DNA of 26,663 nucleotides from Pseudolachnospira sp964507035 (lineage in GTDB: Bacteria > Bacillota > Clostridia > Lachnospirales > Lachnospiraceae). The DNA lies in contig CAZDOQ010000014.1 of assembly GCA_964507035.1 (NCBI GenBank), positions 1 to 26,663 on the forward strand. The letters run 5' to 3'. A program made the position numbers and the translations under genes. Positions 1 through 7,053 of this stretch are shown piece after piece. The number at the start of each line of letters is the position of its first letter. Positions within the stretch are counted from its first letter, which is position 1. The notes beneath the pieces are model-generated. The model did not search any database, was not told the DNA's origin, and saw nothing but the letters and a program-made list of their open reading frames with translations.

Positions 1-15
1 GGGATATGCGTTTCC

Positions 16-44
16 ATTATAAAAGCGAAAACTTCTGCTGTCAA
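16..44 (-). promoter_or_regulatory. Near-consensus sigma-A promoter reading out of the window
   Basis: On the minus strand there is a perfect TTGACA (39-44) and a perfect TATAAT (16-21) separated by exactly 17 bases. Transcription would start close to position 8 and leave the window, so the gene it drives is not visible. It lies inside the still-open 3' part of the decayed ArsR-like reading frame, so it probably became (or always was) the promoter of the next gene rather than part of a coding region. Confidence 0.75.
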
Positions 45-114
45 CAGACAGATCAGGAATCCGGCTTTTCCATCTTTTCCGGAATTTGTTGATAGATCTG
101 CCGGATGTGGACGC

Positions 115-309
115 CACATGACAGGCTTCTCCCTTCAAATTCGTAATCCAGAGCAGCATATGGTCCGCTTCCCGCAGGACTGCGAGATGGCGGGAGATGG
201 AGGCGGCGGTCACCGGAAAGTGGTCGCCAATTTCCCCGGCAGGAAGCCAGCCGTTTTTCAGCGGATTCAAAATCTCCCGGCGCAGGCACATTAAAAATCC
301 CTCCCTCAT
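115..309 (-). pseudogene. Decayed ArsR/SdpR-type repressor remnant
   Basis: Read from the ATG at 291 (or an in-frame ATG at 309), the frame gives a clear winged-helix core: RREILNPLKNGW, then AGEIGDHFPVTAASISRHL, then AVLREAD. This is typical of the ArsR family, SdpR-like branch. Directly after AVLREAD the sequence jumps to MLLWITNLKGE, which looks like the C-terminal tail of such proteins. About 25 residues that should form the beta-wing are absent. The usual N-terminal LSDPTRREIL is also altered, and the frame has no sensible stop, running on to the window edge. A good SD (GGGAGGG) remains. I read it as a non-functional autorepressor whose wing was lost by an in-frame deletion. Assignment to SdpR rather than another ArsR branch is by resemblance only. 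Confidence 0.6.
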
Positions 310-336
310 TTAACAGTTAACCTAATTGTTTTATAA
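310..336 (-). promoter_or_regulatory. Palindromic operator and possible promoter of the ArsR remnant
   Basis: The short palindrome TTAACAGTTAA (310-320) sits just upstream of the ArsR-like start, next to an AT-rich TTATAA (331-336) that could be a -10 box on the minus strand. A TTGACT (356-361) lies 19 bases further upstream, which is a long spacer. The placement is what an autoregulated ArsR gene would show, but no binding is proved. Confidence 0.35.
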
Positions 337-429
337 GATGCCAAAAAGGAGGAGAAGTCAACAGGGAAGTTTGGTAAACAGATGAAACAGCGACAGAAAA
401 GGACAAGAGAAAAGTGGGAAAAGGCCGGT

Positions 430-1785
430 TTAGTAACGCCTCCTCCTGCTTTTTCTCCAGCGGGAACCGCTTTGGAAAGTAAGCCGGTTTGGTTTACGCC
501 GGACCAGGCGGAACAGCAGAATACCCAAAACCAGGAGAAGAACGGCGGCAGCGCCGCAGGCTGCCACAGTCCAAATGCTGATATTGCCCCGTCCCTGTTG
601 ACCGTAGGCGGCTCCGTTGTAAGGAAACTGGTTGTAGGGGTCATTCTGCACCATCAGGGTGGCGCGGCCCACCGGTGTTCCCTGATAGGAGTAGGTCACC
701 GAGGCCAACGCTTCCCCGGAAGCGGTATCTCCCCAAGTGACCTGGGTCTCCAGGGCGAAGGGAGAGAGGGAAGAGGGCAGGAGAAGCCAGGCATCTTCCG
801 CTGTGGTCAGGGAGAGCAGGCTGCTGCCCAGATAGTGGCTGCTGCCGGAAGTTGTTCCCTGGGCGCTGCCAGTCTGATCCAGGGATATCATCTGAAACTG
901 ATTGAAACCGTATTCAAACAGGGACCGGGTGCAGGCGTACCGGGACTCGGCGGTGGAAGCGTTTAAGATTACGCAGATCAGTTCCATATCTCCCTTGACG
1001 GCGTATGTCACCAGGGTATAGCCAGCCAGGGACGTGTAGCCGGTTTTCCCCGCCACGGCGTATTCATAGTGGTCCGCCCCGTTTAGAAGCATCAGGTGCT
1101 TCATGGTGATCTGGAGCGGCTCGCTGTGCTGATTGGTGGCAGGGATGGTGTAGCGGGGAGTGGAGGCTATCTTCAGGAACGTGGGGTTGTCCACGGCCTC
1201 CCGCATAATCAGGGCCATATCCCGGGCCGAAGTATAGTGTTCCGGATCATTGAGGCCGGAAGGGTTGGAAAAATGGGTATTGGTACAGCCCAGCTCTGCC
1301 GCCCGCTGGTTCATCAGTTCCGCAAAACTCTCAAAGGAACCGGAGATATGCTCCGCCAGCGCCTGTGCCACCTCGTTGGCGGAGGCGATCAGAAGGGCAT
1401 ACAGGCAGTCCCGGACAGACATCTCCTCCCCCTCTGTCCGGGCAATGCCGCTGCTGTTTTCCTCCAGCTCATGGGTGGCCCGGTAGGAGAAGGTGACCGT
1501 CTCATCCAGGGAGCAGTTTTCAATGGTCAAAAGCGCCGTCATGATCTTGGTGATGCTGGCGGGAAAAAGCTGTTCTTCCGCATTCTTGGCATAGAGAATG
1601 GAGCCGGTTTTGGCTTCTATGAGAATGGCGCTGGGGGCTTCTATATCGGGCGCTTCCGGCATGCCGGAAAGCCCCGTGATGTCTGTGAGGGGATCTGCCT
1701 GGGCGGCTGCCTGGACAGAAAAAGAGGGTATCAAAAGACAAAGCGCTATAAGCAGCGCGCAGATGGACGCAAAACATTTTTTCAT
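430..1785 (-). CDS. dacF: D-alanyl-D-alanine carboxypeptidase (DacF-like, peptidase S11)
   Basis: A 451-residue penicillin-binding protein that trims the terminal D-Ala from peptidoglycan stem peptides outside the membrane. A signal peptide covers about residues 1-27 (hydrophobic stretch ending in AQA). All three active-site motifs are present: SxxK as S77-I-T-K80, SxN as S135-A-N137, and KTG at 247-249. The C-terminus carries a hydrophobic segment at about 405-430 followed by an Arg/Lys-rich tail, which would anchor the enzyme in the membrane rather than by the usual amphipathic helix. The family is typically 380-450 residues, so the gene is complete. Its SD (GGGAG) lies just upstream of the ATG. 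It stands alone with its own promoter. The class is secure; DacF against another S11 paralogue is less so. Confidence 0.92.
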   Translation of the reverse strand: MKKCFASICALLIALCLLIPSFSVQAAAQADPLTDITGLSGMPEAPDIEAPSAILIEAKTGSILYAKNAEEQLFPASITKIMTALLTIENCSLDETVTFSYRATHELEENSSGIARTEGEEMSVRDCLYALLIASANEVAQALAEHISGSFESFAELMNQRAAELGCTNTHFSNPSGLNDPEHYTSARDMALIMREAVDNPTFLKIASTPRYTIPATNQHSEPLQITMKHLMLLNGADHYEYAVAGKTGYTSLAGYTLVTYAVKGDMELICVILNASTAESRYACTRSLFEYGFNQFQMISLDQTGSAQGTTSGSSHYLGSSLLSLTTAEDAWLLLPSSLSPFALETQVTWGDTASGEALASVTYSYQGTPVGRATLMVQNDPYNQFPYNGAAYGQQGRGNISIWTVAACGAAAVLLLVLGILLFRLVRRKPNRLTFQSGSRWRKSRRRRY

Positions 1786-1839
1786 GCGATCACTCCCGGA
1801 TCAAACTTTGCCGCCGCATGAAGCGGCAGTATGACTGTA

Positions 1840-1868
1840 TCTATAGCACAAATGGGTAGGATTTTCAA
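1840..1868 (-). promoter_or_regulatory. Promoter of the carboxypeptidase gene
   Basis: On the minus strand, TTGAAA (1863-1868), a 17-base spacer and TATAGA (1840-1845) preceded by TGC form a reasonable extended -10 sigma-A promoter about 55 bases upstream of the ATG. A small GC-rich hairpin (TGCCGC / GCGGCGGCA) lies in the short leader. Confidence 0.55.
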
Positions 1869-2030
1869 TCGCAAAAAGCCAACCGAAAGCGGAACCAAAA
1901 AAACCAGTGGAAAAGGAAACGGTTTTCCAGTAGAATAGACGAGGAATGCCCCGGACGGCGGCGGGGCGGCAGGTTCCGGCGGGGACCGCCTGGCGGGCGC
2001 CGGATGGGCAGGAGGAGGATAAGAAAAGAG

Positions 2031-2687
2031 ATGCGATTGAAAAATGTGCCCGGGGCGCGGGAGGCCATTGGGGCCAGCCCCTATGTGGTCCAAAATCCAG
2101 AACAGTACCGGAGGACCTGGAGCAGCCTGTTTGGGAATTCCCATCCGATTTACATAGAGATCGGAATGGGAAAGGGAAAATTTTTGACAGAGATGGCAGC
2201 GGCCCATCCCCAGTGCAATTTCCTGGGCATTGAAAAGTTTTCCAGCGTGCTGGTGCGGGCCGTGCAGAAACAGGCGGAGTTGCAGCTTCCCAATCTGTTT
2301 CTGGTCCGTATGAATGCGGAGGCAGTGGAGGAAATCTTTGGACCGGGAGAGGTGGGACGGATTTATCTGAACTTTTCAGACCCCTGGCCCAAGGAGCGGC
2401 ACGCCAAAAGGCGGCTGACTTCCACCACCTTTCTGAACCGCTACCGGAAGATCTTGGCGCCGGGCGGCGTTCTGGAATTCAAGACGGATAACCAGAATCT
2501 ATTTACCTTTTCTTTGGAGTCAGTGCAGGAGGCTGGCTGGGAGCTTCTGGGCAGCACCAGAGATCTGCACCGGAGCGAAATGGGAGAGGGAAACGTACTC
2601 ACCGAGTATGAGGCGCGGTTTTCCCAGAAAGGAAACCCCATCTGCAAGCTAATTGCCCGACCGAAGGAAACTCCCTCCGCAGGTTGA
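2031..2687 (+). CDS. trmB: tRNA (guanine-N7-)-methyltransferase
   Basis: Makes 7-methylguanosine at position 46 of tRNA using S-adenosylmethionine. The 218-residue protein has the SAM-binding motif IEIGMGKGKF near residues 43-52 and the family signature FSDPWPKERHAKRRL, with the substrate-binding GGVLEFKTDN further on. The ATG at 2031 is preferred because the conserved start of the family (MRLKNVPGAR) begins there and GGAGGAGG lies about 12 bases upstream. An upstream in-frame ATG at 2004 would add nine basic residues. The last few residues (KETPSAG) do not look conserved, and another open frame overlaps and continues past the stop, so the extreme 3' end may have been rearranged. Single-gene unit on the plus strand. 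Confidence 0.95.
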   Translation: MRLKNVPGAREAIGASPYVVQNPEQYRRTWSSLFGNSHPIYIEIGMGKGKFLTEMAAAHPQCNFLGIEKFSSVLVRAVQKQAELQLPNLFLVRMNAEAVEEIFGPGEVGRIYLNFSDPWPKERHAKRRLTSTTFLNRYRKILAPGGVLEFKTDNQNLFTFSLESVQEAGWELLGSTRDLHRSEMGEGNVLTEYEARFSQKGNPICKLIARPKETPSAG

Positions 2688-2812
2688 TTGCCCGGCTGCC
2701 GGTGGAACAGAAAGTCAGGGTCCCGCATATGGGCAAGTGGGACCGAAAGGCCTACTGTATCAAAAAGTGCTTGGATGAAGTCCGGGACGTGCTGAACAAC
2801 AACTGTAAATAG
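2688..2812 (+). other. Open-frame fragment after trmB, unrecognised
   Basis: A frame that is open inside the end of trmB runs on without a stop to TAG at 2810-2812. It encodes about 41 residues, including VRVPHMGKWDRKAYCIKKC and DEVRDVLNN. The composition looks protein-like, but there is no ribosome binding site for it except possibly before the internal Met at about 2733, and I do not recognise the family. It may be the 3' end of a gene fused here by an old rearrangement, or it may be chance. Confidence 0.25.
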
Positions 2813-2847
2813 ATGGCCGTCCCGGGCAACCAGGCCAGAGAGCCATG

Positions 2848-2880
2848 GAAAGAAAGCAGAAAGAACGCAGAAAGAAAGCA
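2848..2880 (+). repeat. Three tandem copies of an 11-base unit
   Basis: GAAAGAAAGCA, GAAAGAACGCA and GAAAGAAAGCA follow one another without a gap, differing at one base. They lie between the trmB-side fragment and the tRNA promoter, outside any supported gene. This could be replication slippage in a purine-rich tract. Confidence 0.8.
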
Positions 2881-2913
2881 TAAAATCTAAAAGTAAAAAA
2901 GTGAAAAAAACAC

Positions 2914-2942
2914 TTGCATTTCCTGCGGACATGGAGTATAAT
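2914..2942 (+). promoter_or_regulatory. Promoter of the tRNA-Lys gene
   Basis: TTGCAT (2914-2919), a 17-base spacer and a perfect TATAAT (2937-2942) stand 32 bases before the mature tRNA 5' end. A purine/A-rich UP-like stretch precedes the -35 box, as expected for a stable RNA promoter. Confidence 0.8.
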
Positions 2943-2974
2943 AAAGTCCGTTCTGTTACAGACAGGAGATGTAC

Positions 2975-3047
2975 GGGCCATTAGCTCAGTTGGTAGAGCA
3001 CCTGACTCTTAATCAGGGTGTCTAGGGTTCGAGCCCCTAATGGCCCA
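2975..3047 (+). tRNA. tRNA-Lys (anticodon CTT)
   Basis: The 73-base sequence folds as a standard cloverleaf. The acceptor stem is GGGCCAT / ATGGCCC, the D arm GCTC...GAGC, the anticodon stem CCTGA / TCAGG with the seven-base loop CTCTTAA (anticodon CTT, reading AAG), and the T arm carries GGTTCGAGCCC. The discriminator base is A. The CCA end is not encoded. It is a single tRNA gene with its own promoter and terminator. tRNA genes are common integration sites, but I see no integrase or duplicated 3' end next to it. Confidence 0.97.
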
Positions 3048-3051
3048 CTGT

Positions 3052-3098
3052 AAACGCCATTTTCGTGAGGCGCAAGGCTTTGCGGGAGCGGCGTTTTT
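3052..3098 (+). terminator. Intrinsic terminator of the tRNA-Lys gene
   Basis: AAACGCC (3052-3058) pairs with GGCGTTT (from 3090), with an inner GCAAGGCTTTGC hairpin, and the outer arm is followed by TTTTTCTTT. It also lies just beyond the 3' end of the convergent LysR gene, so it may serve both strands. Confidence 0.6.
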
Positions 3099-3120
3099 CT
3101 TTGAATTTGCGCAGGTTTTG

Positions 3121-4020
3121 CTACAGCGCCTCCTTCTCCGCCAAATCCAGCAAAAATTGAATAAACTCCTCCGCAGCCTGGGACAGCCGGCTGCCGGTGC
3201 GCTGCACCACATAGAACCGGCGCTCCCAGGCGTATTCTCCCAGCGGAAAGACCAGGAGCTTTCCCTGGCGCTCCGGCTCCCGGACCATGCGGGCAGACAG
3301 AATGGAGATCCCAAGGCCCGCCGCCACGCTGCTTCGAAGCTCCTCCGCGTCGTTCATACGGGCCACCAGGTTCAGTTCCTCCGGGGAGATGCCCAGAGAC
3401 TGGAGGAAGTGCTCTGTCTCCTGCATGGTGCCGGATTTTTCTGTCCGGAGCAGGATGGGCTCCCGCAGCAGCGTGGCAAGCGGCGCGCCGTTTTGCTTTA
3501 ACTGCTGGTAATGGGGCGTATTGGGGGCGGCAATGACCAGCTGGTCCGAGGCAAAGGGATGGAAGGTGCAGCCGCAGTCTGCGGTGGTCCCTACCAGGCC
3601 TGCGTCCAGATTTCCGTCCGCCACCTTCTGAATAATATCCAGACTTTCGGAGGAAGTGATATAAAACCGCACATCCGGAGCGCACTGGCGGTACCGGACC
3701 AGCACCTGGGGGAGAATGGAATGGCCGGGTACCGAGGAGGCGCCAATGTGGAGTTCCCGGCAGCCGCAGTCCGTCAGATCTCGGACCGCCTTTTTTTGCA
3801 GCTGCAGCAGCGCCACCGCATAGTCGTACAGCCGCAGCCCGTGGCTGGTGACCTGAAAACTTTTGGTGGTGCGCTGAATCAGGGGCAGGCGCAGTTCCTT
3901 TTCCAGCGCATGGATATGGGCGCTGACAGTAGGCTGAGAGAGAAACAGATCCTCCGCCGCGCCGGAAAAACTTTTGTGATTGACTGTGCTGACAAATACT
4001 TCCAACTGCCGGAATTCCAT
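3121..4020 (-). CDS. LysR family transcriptional regulator of the YedF/desulfurase operon
   Basis: A 299-residue LysR-type regulator. The N-terminal winged helix-turn-helix spans about residues 1-60, with FVSTVNHKSFSGAAEDLFLS and QPTVSAHIHALEKEL. The C-terminal two thirds form the periplasmic-binding-like effector domain. The start is set at 4020 (MEFRQLEVF), which matches the family; an open frame extends 15 residues further but lacks an SD there. It is transcribed away from yedF across a shared 152-base gap, the classic LysR arrangement, so I infer that it activates the yedF operon. It resembles the group often found beside selenium or sulfur metabolism genes. The effector is unknown. Confidence 0.88.
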   Translation of the reverse strand: MEFRQLEVFVSTVNHKSFSGAAEDLFLSQPTVSAHIHALEKELRLPLIQRTTKSFQVTSHGLRLYDYAVALLQLQKKAVRDLTDCGCRELHIGASSVPGHSILPQVLVRYRQCAPDVRFYITSSESLDIIQKVADGNLDAGLVGTTADCGCTFHPFASDQLVIAAPNTPHYQQLKQNGAPLATLLREPILLRTEKSGTMQETEHFLQSLGISPEELNLVARMNDAEELRSSVAAGLGISILSARMVREPERQGKLLVFPLGEYAWERRFYVVQRTGSRLSQAAEEFIQFLLDLAEKEAL

Positions 4021-4052
4021 CAGAACCCTCCTCGTTAAAAAGATATAAGTAG

Positions 4053-4081
4053 ATTGTACTAGCATTCATAGAAAAAATCAA
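4053..4081 (-). promoter_or_regulatory. Promoter of the LysR gene
   Basis: On the minus strand, TTGATT (4076-4081), a 17-base spacer and TACAAT (4053-4058) lie about 33 bases upstream of the LysR start codon. Confidence 0.5.
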
Positions 4082-4111
4082 TAAACAGAAGAGAATTATC
4101 GGCAAGAATGA

Positions 4112-4141
4112 TTGGAGACCTGGAAAAAAGTATGCTATTCT
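4112..4141 (+). promoter_or_regulatory. Candidate promoter of the yedF operon
   Basis: TTGGAG (4112-4117), an 18-base spacer and TATTCT (4136-4141) lie about 30 bases before the yedF start. The match is weak, as expected for a promoter that needs LysR activation. The 30 bases upstream are AT-rich and could hold the regulator's binding site, but I cannot point to a clear T-N11-A box. Confidence 0.4.
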
Positions 4142-4172
4142 TAAGAAAAAATAGCGGCAGGAGGAACTTGAA

Positions 4173-4820
4173 ATGATACAGGTCAATGCCATGGGAGATC
4201 CTTGTCCCATTCCGATTGTCAAGACCAAAAACGCCATCCGGGAGATGGGCGGTCCCGGGGTAGTGGAAACCCTGGTAGACAATGAGATCGCAGTGCAGAA
4301 TCTGACCAAAATGGCCAACCAAAAAGGCTATGGGGTCAAAATGGAAAAACTGGGTCCCAACCAGTTCAAGGTCATCCTTCTGGTGGAGGAAACGGCAGAG
4401 GAGAAGGGAGCGGAGCCAGAGGAATCAGCCCAGGGGGAAGCGCCTCAGGAGGAAGTCTGCCTGGTGCCTGCCGGAGCCGAGCGGCCCAACACCGTGGTGG
4501 TCATCACTTCCCGCTGTATGGGAGAGGGCAACGAGGAATTGGGCCGGGCGCTGATGAAGAGCTATCTGTTTGCCCTGACCCAGATGGAAACGATGCCCAA
4601 GACCATTCTGTTTTATAACGGCGGAGCGTTTTTGACCACAGAGGGTTCCGCTTTCCTGGAAGACCTAAAGAGTCTGGAGGCTCAGGGGGTAGAAATCCTC
4701 ACCTGTGGCACCTGCCTGAATTTCTACGGAATCAGCGAGAAGCTTCAGGTGGGCGGCGTGACCAATATGTACGAGATTGCGGAAAAGCTGGCCGGAGCCA
4801 CCCGGATCATCCGGCCTTAA
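4173..4820 (+). CDS. yedF: YedF: TusA-like plus DsrE-like sulfur/selenium carrier protein
   Basis: A 215-residue two-domain protein. Residues 1-70 form a TusA/SirA-like domain with the CPxP motif at C11-P-I-P14, where the cysteine carries a persulfide in sulfur-relay proteins. After an acidic linker (about 72-95), residues 105-215 form a DsrE/DsrF-like domain with a CGTC pair at C178 and C181. This matches the selenium-metabolism YedF family (TIGR03527), whose exact reaction is not established. A good SD (GGAGGAAC) precedes the ATG. It is the first gene of a five-gene operon and lies 11 bases before the DUF3343 gene. Family knowledge links it to selenium users, but no selD is in this window, so a sulfur role is also possible. 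Confidence 0.9.
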   Translation: MIQVNAMGDPCPIPIVKTKNAIREMGGPGVVETLVDNEIAVQNLTKMANQKGYGVKMEKLGPNQFKVILLVEETAEEKGAEPEESAQGEAPQEEVCLVPAGAERPNTVVVITSRCMGEGNEELGRALMKSYLFALTQMETMPKTILFYNGGAFLTTEGSAFLEDLKSLEAQGVEILTCGTCLNFYGISEKLQVGGVTNMYEIAEKLAGATRIIRP

Positions 4821-4831
4821 GGAAAGAGGAG

Positions 4832-5074
4832 ATGCGGGAGAAGAAAACGGCGTTGGTGATCACCTTTTCCGCCACCACAGACGCTATGGCCATGGAAAAA
4901 TACTGCGAAGACCACGGACTCCCGGGACGGCTGATTCCGGTTCCCCGGGAGATCACCGCAGGCTGCGGCCTGGCCTGGAAGGCGGATCCGGAGGAAAAAG
5001 AGCAGCTGGAGGCAGGGCTGCAGGAAGCAGGCATCCGGTGGCAGGAGATGCGGACGTTGGAAATGTGGGGATGA
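4832..5074 (+). CDS. DUF3343 putative Se/S carrier protein
   Basis: An 80-residue protein with the DUF3343 signature: a beta strand start (KTALVITFSATTDAMAMEK), the conserved PVPREITAGCGLAW with C45, and an acidic helix. The family is described as a putative selenium/sulfur carrier because it sits beside yedF and desulfurase genes and keeps one cysteine in the GCG turn. A second cysteine (C25) is present. It lies between yedF and the activase, three bases from the latter, so the three are surely co-transcribed. The biochemical role is inferred from company and the single conserved cysteine. Confidence 0.85.
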   Translation: MREKKTALVITFSATTDAMAMEKYCEDHGLPGRLIPVPREITAGCGLAWKADPEEKEQLEAGLQEAGIRWQEMRTLEMWG

Positions 5075-5077
5075 GAC

Positions 5078-5833
5078 ATGCAGTACAGAGTGGGAATTGA
5101 CATTGGTTCCACCTGCGCCAAAACGGTGGTGCTGGACGGGGAAGAAAAACTCCTCCACCGTCTGTCCCAGCCCACCGGCTGGAGCAGTGTAGATACGGCC
5201 CGGCAGATACGGGAGCAGCTGGCGTCTTTGGGGATCCGGCCGGAGGACTGCGCAGTGGCTGCCACCGGTTACGGCCGGGTATCCGTGCCTTATGCGGACA
5301 AATGTGTGACGGAGATCACTTGCCATGGCCGGGGGGCTTGCTATCTTCATGGAACCCAGAACCTGACGGTGGTGGATATTGGCGGGCAGGATACCAAGCT
5401 GATTGTGGTAGAAAACGGGGCGGTGAAAGATTTTGTCATGAATGATAAATGCTCAGCCGGAACCGGCCGATTCCTGGAGGTGATGGCAAACACCCTGGCG
5501 CTGGGCCCGGAGGAGTTGTGCTGCCTGGCGGCGGAAGGGGGCAGTACCACCATCAGCTCCATGTGTACCGTGTTCGCAGAGTCGGAGGTCATCAGCCTCA
5601 TTGGAACAGGGGAAAAGAAGGAAAACATTGCCTTTGCTGTGGTGGATTCCATTGTGCGGAAGGTGGCTTCCCAGGCGGGCCGGGTTTCTCTGGGCCAGCA
5701 GGTGTGCCTCACCGGCGGCCTGTGCGGGTCCGAGTATCTCAGGAAGCGCCTGGGGGAGACCCTGGATATTCCCGTCAGCGCCAGCCCGGACGGACGGTAT
5801 GCCGGCGCCATTGGGGCCGCCCTCTGCGTATGA
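5078..5833 (+). CDS. Acyl-CoA dehydratase-type activase (BadF/HgdC ATPase)
   Basis: A 251-residue homodimeric ATPase of the BadF/BadG/BcrA/BcrD (HgdC) type. Such proteins use ATP hydrolysis to push a very low potential electron from a [4Fe-4S] cluster at the dimer interface into a partner protein. The ASKHA phosphate loop is GIDIGSTCAKTVV (residues 6-18) and the second nucleotide loop is VVDIGGQDTK (98-107). The two expected cluster ligands are present, C125 in DKCSAGTGRF and C163 in SSMCTVFAESEV. The partner is evidently the double-cubane protein downstream. The length is normal for the family. Confidence 0.92.
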   Translation: MQYRVGIDIGSTCAKTVVLDGEEKLLHRLSQPTGWSSVDTARQIREQLASLGIRPEDCAVAATGYGRVSVPYADKCVTEITCHGRGACYLHGTQNLTVVDIGGQDTKLIVVENGAVKDFVMNDKCSAGTGRFLEVMANTLALGPEELCCLAAEGGSTTISSMCTVFAESEVISLIGTGEKKENIAFAVVDSIVRKVASQAGRVSLGQQVCLTGGLCGSEYLRKRLGETLDIPVSASPDGRYAGAIGAALCV

Positions 5834-5901
5834 GAAGCGCCCGGCGGACGGAACTGGATGCCGTGAAACGCACGGCAAACCAAGGATAGGAGGAAATATT
5901 T

Positions 5902-7053
5902 ATGGTACAGGAACTTCCCAAGCACTTCTCAGAGTTTGGCGAGGCCAGACAGGAGGGCTTTCTGCGGGTGAAACAGGTAAAAGAGGAAGGGGGAAAGGTA
6001 GCCGGCATTTTTTGCACCTTTACGCCTCTGGAAATTTTGGACGCCGCCGGCTTCACCTCCGTGGGGCTTTGCGGCATGAGCAATGAAACCATTCCGGTGG
6101 CGGAGACCCAGCTGCCCAAGAACCTCTGTCCCCTGATCAAATCCAGCTATGGATTTGCCTTGTCGGACAAGTGCCCCTATACCTATTTTTCTGATCTGAT
6201 TGTGGGGGAGACCACCTGCGATGGAAAAAAGAAGATGTATGAGATGCTGGGAAAGCTGAAGCCCACCTACGTGCTGCATCTGCCCCAGGGGCTGGAGGGG
6301 AACGCCCTGGAGAGCTGGACCTGGGAACTTTGCCGGTTCATTGACTATCTGGAGGAACATTTTTCCGTGAAGATCACCGAGGAGGCCCTGCGGGAGGCGG
6401 CCCGGCAGCGGAACCGGGAGCGGAAAGCCAAGCTGCAACTGATGGAGATGCAAAAGCAGGCGCCGCCGCCCATGAGCGGCGTTCAGCTGTACACAGCCTT
6501 GGACGGATCCGGCTTCCTCTTTGACCCGGAGCAGCGGATCTCCCGGATGAAGGATCTGAAACAGACCGTGGAGGCGGAGGTCCAGGCCGGCAAAGCACCG
6601 GCCTTTGCCGGAGCCAAGCGGATCTTGATCACCGGCTGTCCCATTGGCGGCGTTCTGCAGAAGACGGTAAAGACCCTGGAAGAGCGCGGCGGCGTGGCGG
6701 TGTGCTTTGAAAACTGCAGCGGGATCAAAGCCGCATTCCAGATGGTGGATACAGAGGCGAAGGATATGGTGAAGGCCATTGCCGAACGGTATCTGGAAAT
6801 CGGCTGCGCAGTGATGGCTCCCAATGCCAAGCGGATGAAGCTGCTGGCCCGTCTGGTGAAGGAATATCAGGTGGACGGCATCATTGAGGTGGATTTGCAG
6901 GCCTGCACCCCGTATACGGTGGAGAGTTTTTCCGTCCGGCAGCTGGCGGAGCAGCTGCAGATTCCGCACCTGACGGTGGAGACCGATTACTCCCAAAGCG
7001 ATTCTGGCCAACTCTCCACTAGAATCGAGGCCTTTTTGGAGATGATGCAATGA
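5902..7053 (+). CDS. Double-cubane-cluster anaerobic reductase (HgdB/2-hydroxyacyl-CoA dehydratase family)
   Basis: A 383-residue member of the 2-hydroxyacyl-CoA dehydratase D-component family. The motif VGETTCDGKKKMYE (about 101-114) and the cysteine pattern point to the stand-alone double-cubane-cluster subgroup rather than a true dehydratase subunit: C106, C246 (TGCPIGG), C272 (ENCSG), C302 (IGCAVMAPN) and C335 (LQACTPYTVES). The studied Carboxydothermus protein reduces small molecules when driven by its ATPase. Here that ATPase is the upstream gene. SD AGGAGG lies well placed before the ATG, and the stop overlaps the next start (ATGA). The substrate is unknown; gene company suggests a sulfur or selenium compound. 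Confidence 0.88.
   Translation: MVQELPKHFSEFGEARQEGFLRVKQVKEEGGKVAGIFCTFTPLEILDAAGFTSVGLCGMSNETIPVAETQLPKNLCPLIKSSYGFALSDKCPYTYFSDLIVGETTCDGKKKMYEMLGKLKPTYVLHLPQGLEGNALESWTWELCRFIDYLEEHFSVKITEEALREAARQRNRERKAKLQLMEMQKQAPPPMSGVQLYTALDGSGFLFDPEQRISRMKDLKQTVEAEVQAGKAPAFAGAKRILITGCPIGGVLQKTVKTLEERGGVAVCFENCSGIKAAFQMVDTEAKDMVKAIAERYLEIGCAVMAPNAKRMKLLARLVKEYQVDGIIEVDLQACTPYTVESFSVRQLAEQLQIPHLTVETDYSQSDSGQLSTRIEAFLEMMQ

Noticed and set aside
2975..3047. Phage attachment site at the tRNA 3' end
   Set aside because: No copy of the tRNA 3' end and no integrase gene were found nearby; the phage relics lie 14 kb away.
2981..4318. 445-codon minus-strand open frame over the LysR gene and tRNA
   Set aside because: It is a different frame from the LysR protein, crosses the tRNA and the yedF start, and has shadow composition.
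5929..7050. 373-codon minus-strand open frame
   Set aside because: Antisense to the double-cubane reductase, whose conserved cysteines and SD are clear.
5902..7053. Genuine 2-hydroxyacyl-CoA dehydratase subunit
   Set aside because: Only one such subunit is present, without a partner subunit, CoA-transferase or acyl-CoA dehydrogenase; the GETTCDGKKKMYE motif and cysteine pattern fit the double-cubane reductase group better.
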